Shown here: positions 32,981 to 35,124 of the stretch, piece after piece
Position numbering within the stretch: position 1 is the first letter of the stretch
How the letters are laid out: each line of letters begins with the position of its first letter
Source: Gammaproteobacteria bacterium
GTDB taxonomy: Bacteria > Pseudomonadota > Gammaproteobacteria > Acidiferrobacterales > UBA6901
Assembly (NCBI GenBank): GCA_016218345.1
Contig: JACREH010000043.1
Coordinates: 1 to 35,124 of the forward strand
Direction of reading: 5' to 3'
Length of the DNA: 35,124 bases
Notes under the pieces: generated by a model
Told to the model about the DNA's origin: nothing
The model's input: the letters and a program-made list of their open reading frames with translations, nothing else
Databases searched by the model: none
Position numbers and translations under genes: made by a program

Positions 32981-33132
32981 TGGCGCAGAGGCGCAGAGGG
33001 CGCAGAGAAAGTCATTTTCTTTCTGTAACCCAGGAGATTCTCCTTGCGTCTTTGCGGCAAACGCAATAATGCGAATTCATCTTTAGCTGTTCCATCAGGT
33101 TAAAACTCTGCGTTCTCTGCGCCTCTGCGGCA
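32981..33132. repeat. Inverted pair of GCAGAGGC-type repeats in the ferredoxin-ggt gap
   Basis: The left arm (32981-33007) repeats GGCGCAGA-like units three times. The right arm (33106-33132) holds the complementary CTCTGCG/TCTCTGCG units. Between them, at 33042-33064, is a related CTTGCGTCTTTGCGG stretch. The 236-base gap holds no gene. The pattern fits a dispersed non-coding repeat family common in proteobacteria; the arms could pair into a long stem. Confidence 0.75.
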
Positions 33133-33167
33133 AGAAATCATAGATTATCTTGAATATCTTTAATCGC

Positions 33168-34829
33168 ATGTCCCGCTGCGTGTTATTTTTCCTGCTCCTG
33201 CTGGTGTCGGCGCCGGTGCCGGCCGACTCGCCGCGTTTGCCGGCGGCGGCGATCGCCAGCAGTCATCCGCTTGCGACCGAGGCCGGGCATGCGATCCTGG
33301 CGGAGGGCGGCAATGCCTTCGACGCCGCGCTGGCGGTGGCGGCGGTGCTGGGTGTGGTCGATCCGGCCAACACCGGTCTGGGCGGCGGCGGATTCTGGTT
33401 GTTGCATCGCGCCGCCGACGGCTTCGAGATCGTGGTCGACGGGCGCGAACGCGCCCCGGCCGCGGCCGGCGCCGACATGTATCTCGATCGTGCCGGACAG
33501 ATCATGGCGCGCTCGTCCCTGGACGGCGCGCTGGCCGCGGCCATCCCCGGCACGCCGGCGGCGATGGCGCACATCTCCGAAAAATACGGGCGCCTGCCGC
33601 TCGCGACCGTGCTCGCGCCGGCGGTGCGCCTGGCGCACGAGGGATTCACGATCAGCGAGCGCTATCAGAAAATGATCGAGCGCCGGCTGCCGGCGCTCGC
33701 CGATTCGCCGGCCGCAGCCGCGATATTTTTGCCGGACGGCCTGGCCCCGGAACCCGGTTACCGCGTGCGCCAGCCGGAACTCGCCGCCACCCTGAAACGC
33801 CTGGCGAGCGATGGCGGGAAAAGTTTTTACCACGGCGACATCGCCCGGCGCCTGGTCGAGGGCGTGCGCGCCGGCGGCGGCATTTGGACGCTCGCCGATC
33901 TCGCCGGCTATCGCCCGGTCGAGCGCGCGCCGCTGCGCGCCGAGTACCGCGGCATGCGCATCACTACCGTGCCGCCGCCGTCGGCCGGCGGCGTGGCGCT
34001 TATTCAAATGCTGAAAATTCTCGAACCCTACCGGCTCGACAAGCCGGCGCGCCGCGACCGCGAGCGCTTGTTGATCGAGGCCATGCGCCAGGCCTACCGC
34101 GACCGTGCCGAGCACCTGGGCGATCCGGATTTCGCGAACGTCGACGTGGCGCGTTTGTTGAGCGCCGAGCACATCGCCCGGCAGCGCGCCCAACTCGGCG
34201 CGCACGGCACCAAACCCGCCGCCGACACCGCGCCGCGCGCCGAAGGCGCCAACACCACGCATTTCTCGGTGATCGACCGCGCCGGCAACCGGGTTGCGGC
34301 GACGCTCACCCTGAACACCCATTTCGGTTCCGGTTTCATGCCGCCCGATACCGGCGTGTTGTTGAACAACGAGATGGACGATTTCGTCATCAGGCCCGGC
34401 GCCGCCAATACCTACGGCCTGGTCGGATCGCAGGCCAACGCCATCGCGCCCGGCAAGCGCCCGCTGTCCAGCATGACCCCGTCCTTCCTGGAAACCCCGG
34501 ACAAGGTGGTGGCGCTCGGGACGCCCGGGGGTAGCCGGATCATCAGCATGCTGCTGCTCGCCAGCCTCGAGGTCGCCGCCGGGCGCGGCGACCTGCGTGC
34601 CTGGCTGAAGCGCCCGCGCTTTCACCACCAATACCTGCCCGATCAAGTCGAATACGAACCCGCGGCCTTCGACGAGCTCACCGCGCGCCGCCTCGGCAAG
34701 CTGGGCTATACGCTCAAACGCCTCGATAGCGAGTACGGCAACATGCAGGCGGTGGTCTGGCACAAAACCGATAATCGCCTGGAGGCCGCCAGCGACCCGC
34801 GCGGCGACGGCGCCGCCTGGGTGAAGTAG
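33168..34829 (+). CDS. ggt: Gamma-glutamyltransferase (glutathione hydrolase), periplasmic precursor
   Basis: Ggt cleaves the gamma-glutamyl bond of glutathione and transfers or hydrolyses it; the precursor splits itself into large and small subunits. The 553-aa product has a Sec signal (MSRCVLFFLLLLVSAPVPA). The self-cleavage and catalytic Thr is the second Thr of NTTHFSVIDRAGN (codons near 34254-34262). The small subunit has LNNEMDDFV, PGKRPLSSMTPS and GTPGGSRI, all canonical. The glutamate-binding ERAPAAA segment is in the large subunit. The start chosen is ATG 33168, which gives a clean signal; a TTG at 33150 is the alternative. No clear ribosome site is visible. It is probably a single-gene transcript, set off by the repeat region. 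Confidence 0.96.
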   Translation: MSRCVLFFLLLLVSAPVPADSPRLPAAAIASSHPLATEAGHAILAEGGNAFDAALAVAAVLGVVDPANTGLGGGGFWLLHRAADGFEIVVDGRERAPAAAGADMYLDRAGQIMARSSLDGALAAAIPGTPAAMAHISEKYGRLPLATVLAPAVRLAHEGFTISERYQKMIERRLPALADSPAAAAIFLPDGLAPEPGYRVRQPELAATLKRLASDGGKSFYHGDIARRLVEGVRAGGGIWTLADLAGYRPVERAPLRAEYRGMRITTVPPPSAGGVALIQMLKILEPYRLDKPARRDRERLLIEAMRQAYRDRAEHLGDPDFANVDVARLLSAEHIARQRAQLGAHGTKPAADTAPRAEGANTTHFSVIDRAGNRVAATLTLNTHFGSGFMPPDTGVLLNNEMDDFVIRPGAANTYGLVGSQANAIAPGKRPLSSMTPSFLETPDKVVALGTPGGSRIISMLLLASLEVAAGRGDLRAWLKRPRFHHQYLPDQVEYEPAAFDELTARRLGKLGYTLKRLDSEYGNMQAVVWHKTDNRLEAASDPRGDGAAWVK

Positions 34830-34845
34830 CCGGCCTACCTGGGCG

Positions 34846-34875
34846 TTAGTCCTCACGGACGGTTTGGGTTATGAT
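34846..34875 (+). promoter_or_regulatory. Candidate promoter of the FKBP gene
   Basis: TATGAT at 34870-34875 is a good -10. The -35 candidate TTAGTC (34846-34851, 18-base spacer) is weak. TAATAT at 34889-34894 is a second -10 candidate. The 88-base gap after ggt must hold the promoter of the next gene if it is not read through. Confidence 0.35.
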
Positions 34876-34917
34876 CGAAACCGGTTTCTAATATTAAATC
34901 CATCCGAAGGAGTCGTT

Positions 34918-35124
34918 ATGAAAGTCAAAATCGCCGGCTTGCTGGCGCTCTGCCTGGTTTCCTCGCAGTCATTCGGACATGGTGAGGTCAGCGTCAAGAC
35001 CGACAAGGAAAAGCTCAGCTACAGCCTGGGCTATCAATTCGGCCAGAACGCCAAGCGCAACACCCTCGATCTCGATCCGGATGTGTTCGCGGCCGCCATC
35101 AAGGACGTGCTCGCCGACAACAAG
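34918..35124 (+). CDS. FKBP-type peptidyl-prolyl isomerase, N-terminal part (3' end outside window)
   Basis: The gene runs off the right edge after 69 codons. The product has a Sec signal (about residues 1-20, ending SQSFG/H) and then the start of the helical dimerisation domain of Mip/FkpA-type foldases (KLSYSLGYQFGQNAKRNTLDLDPDVFAAAIKDVLAD in pieces). The catalytic FKBP domain lies outside the window. GAAGGAG at 34906-34912 is a strong ribosome site 6 bases before the ATG. It should act on proline bonds of proteins in the periplasm. Confidence 0.9.
   Translation, partial: MKVKIAGLLALCLVSSQSFGHGEVSVKTDKEKLSYSLGYQFGQNAKRNTLDLDPDVFAAAIKDVLADNK

Noticed and set aside
32981-33132. CRISPR array before ggt
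   Set aside because: The units are short, in opposite directions and without uniform spacers, and no cas genes are present.
33183-34856. Open frame of 557 codons antisense to ggt
   Set aside because: It mirrors the ggt codons and has no domain or ribosome site; the plus strand encodes a canonical enzyme.

Overview
The window is GC-rich, densely coded proteobacterial DNA. It looks like a Betaproteobacterium or a neighbouring gammaproteobacterial lineage (Chromatiales or Acidiferrobacterales type). The clues are a cox cluster with a cytochrome c-tailed CoxB and a tiny cox assembly protein, the block rpoH-ftsX-ftsE-ftsY / M16 peptidase pair-rsmD-coaD-ferredoxin, and an Allochromatium-like 2[4Fe-4S] ferredoxin. 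The assignment rests on gene order and protein likeness read by eye, not on a search.

Region 1 (1-8588) is a complete terminal-oxidase assembly line, apart from the 5' end of coxB. It holds CoxB with a C-terminal cytochrome c, subunit I, a 42-aa assembly protein, CtaG (CuB insertion), subunit III, a strong two-way terminator, a DUF2909-type membrane protein on the minus strand, SURF1, a Sco-like membrane protein lacking the usual ligand His, heme A synthase, heme O synthase and a canonical Sco lipoprotein.

Region 2 (about 8600-25200) is accessory DNA. It appears to have been placed between the sco and rpoH neighbourhoods, which I recall as adjacent in relatives. Its core is a tightly coupled seven-gene operon (9022-17537): a processive family-2 glycosyltransferase, a membrane-anchored bactofilin-like beta-helix protein, a secreted (alpha/alpha)-barrel-like protein, a membrane-anchored polysaccharide deacetylase-like protein, UDP-GlcNAc 2-epimerase (WecB), a YaiO-like outer-membrane barrel and a polytopic membrane protein. 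Together these look like a synthase-dependent exopolysaccharide system: precursor, polymerisation, periplasmic trimming and deacetylation, outer-membrane exit. I do not recognise the combination as a described system. Flanking it are a second secreted helical-toroid-like protein (minus strand), a secreted TPR protein, a 159-bp MITE-like element, an FNR-type promoter before an unknown secreted protein, a HEAT-repeat protein and a solitary GspE/PilB-type ATPase.

Region 3 (25304-35124) is core genome: rpoH with a perfect CIRCE operator just upstream, ftsX/ftsE/ftsY, two M16 peptidase genes (one without the HxxEH zinc motif), rsmD, coaD, a ferredoxin, a repeat-filled gap, ggt, and the start of an FKBP-type peptidyl-prolyl isomerase gene that runs off the right edge.
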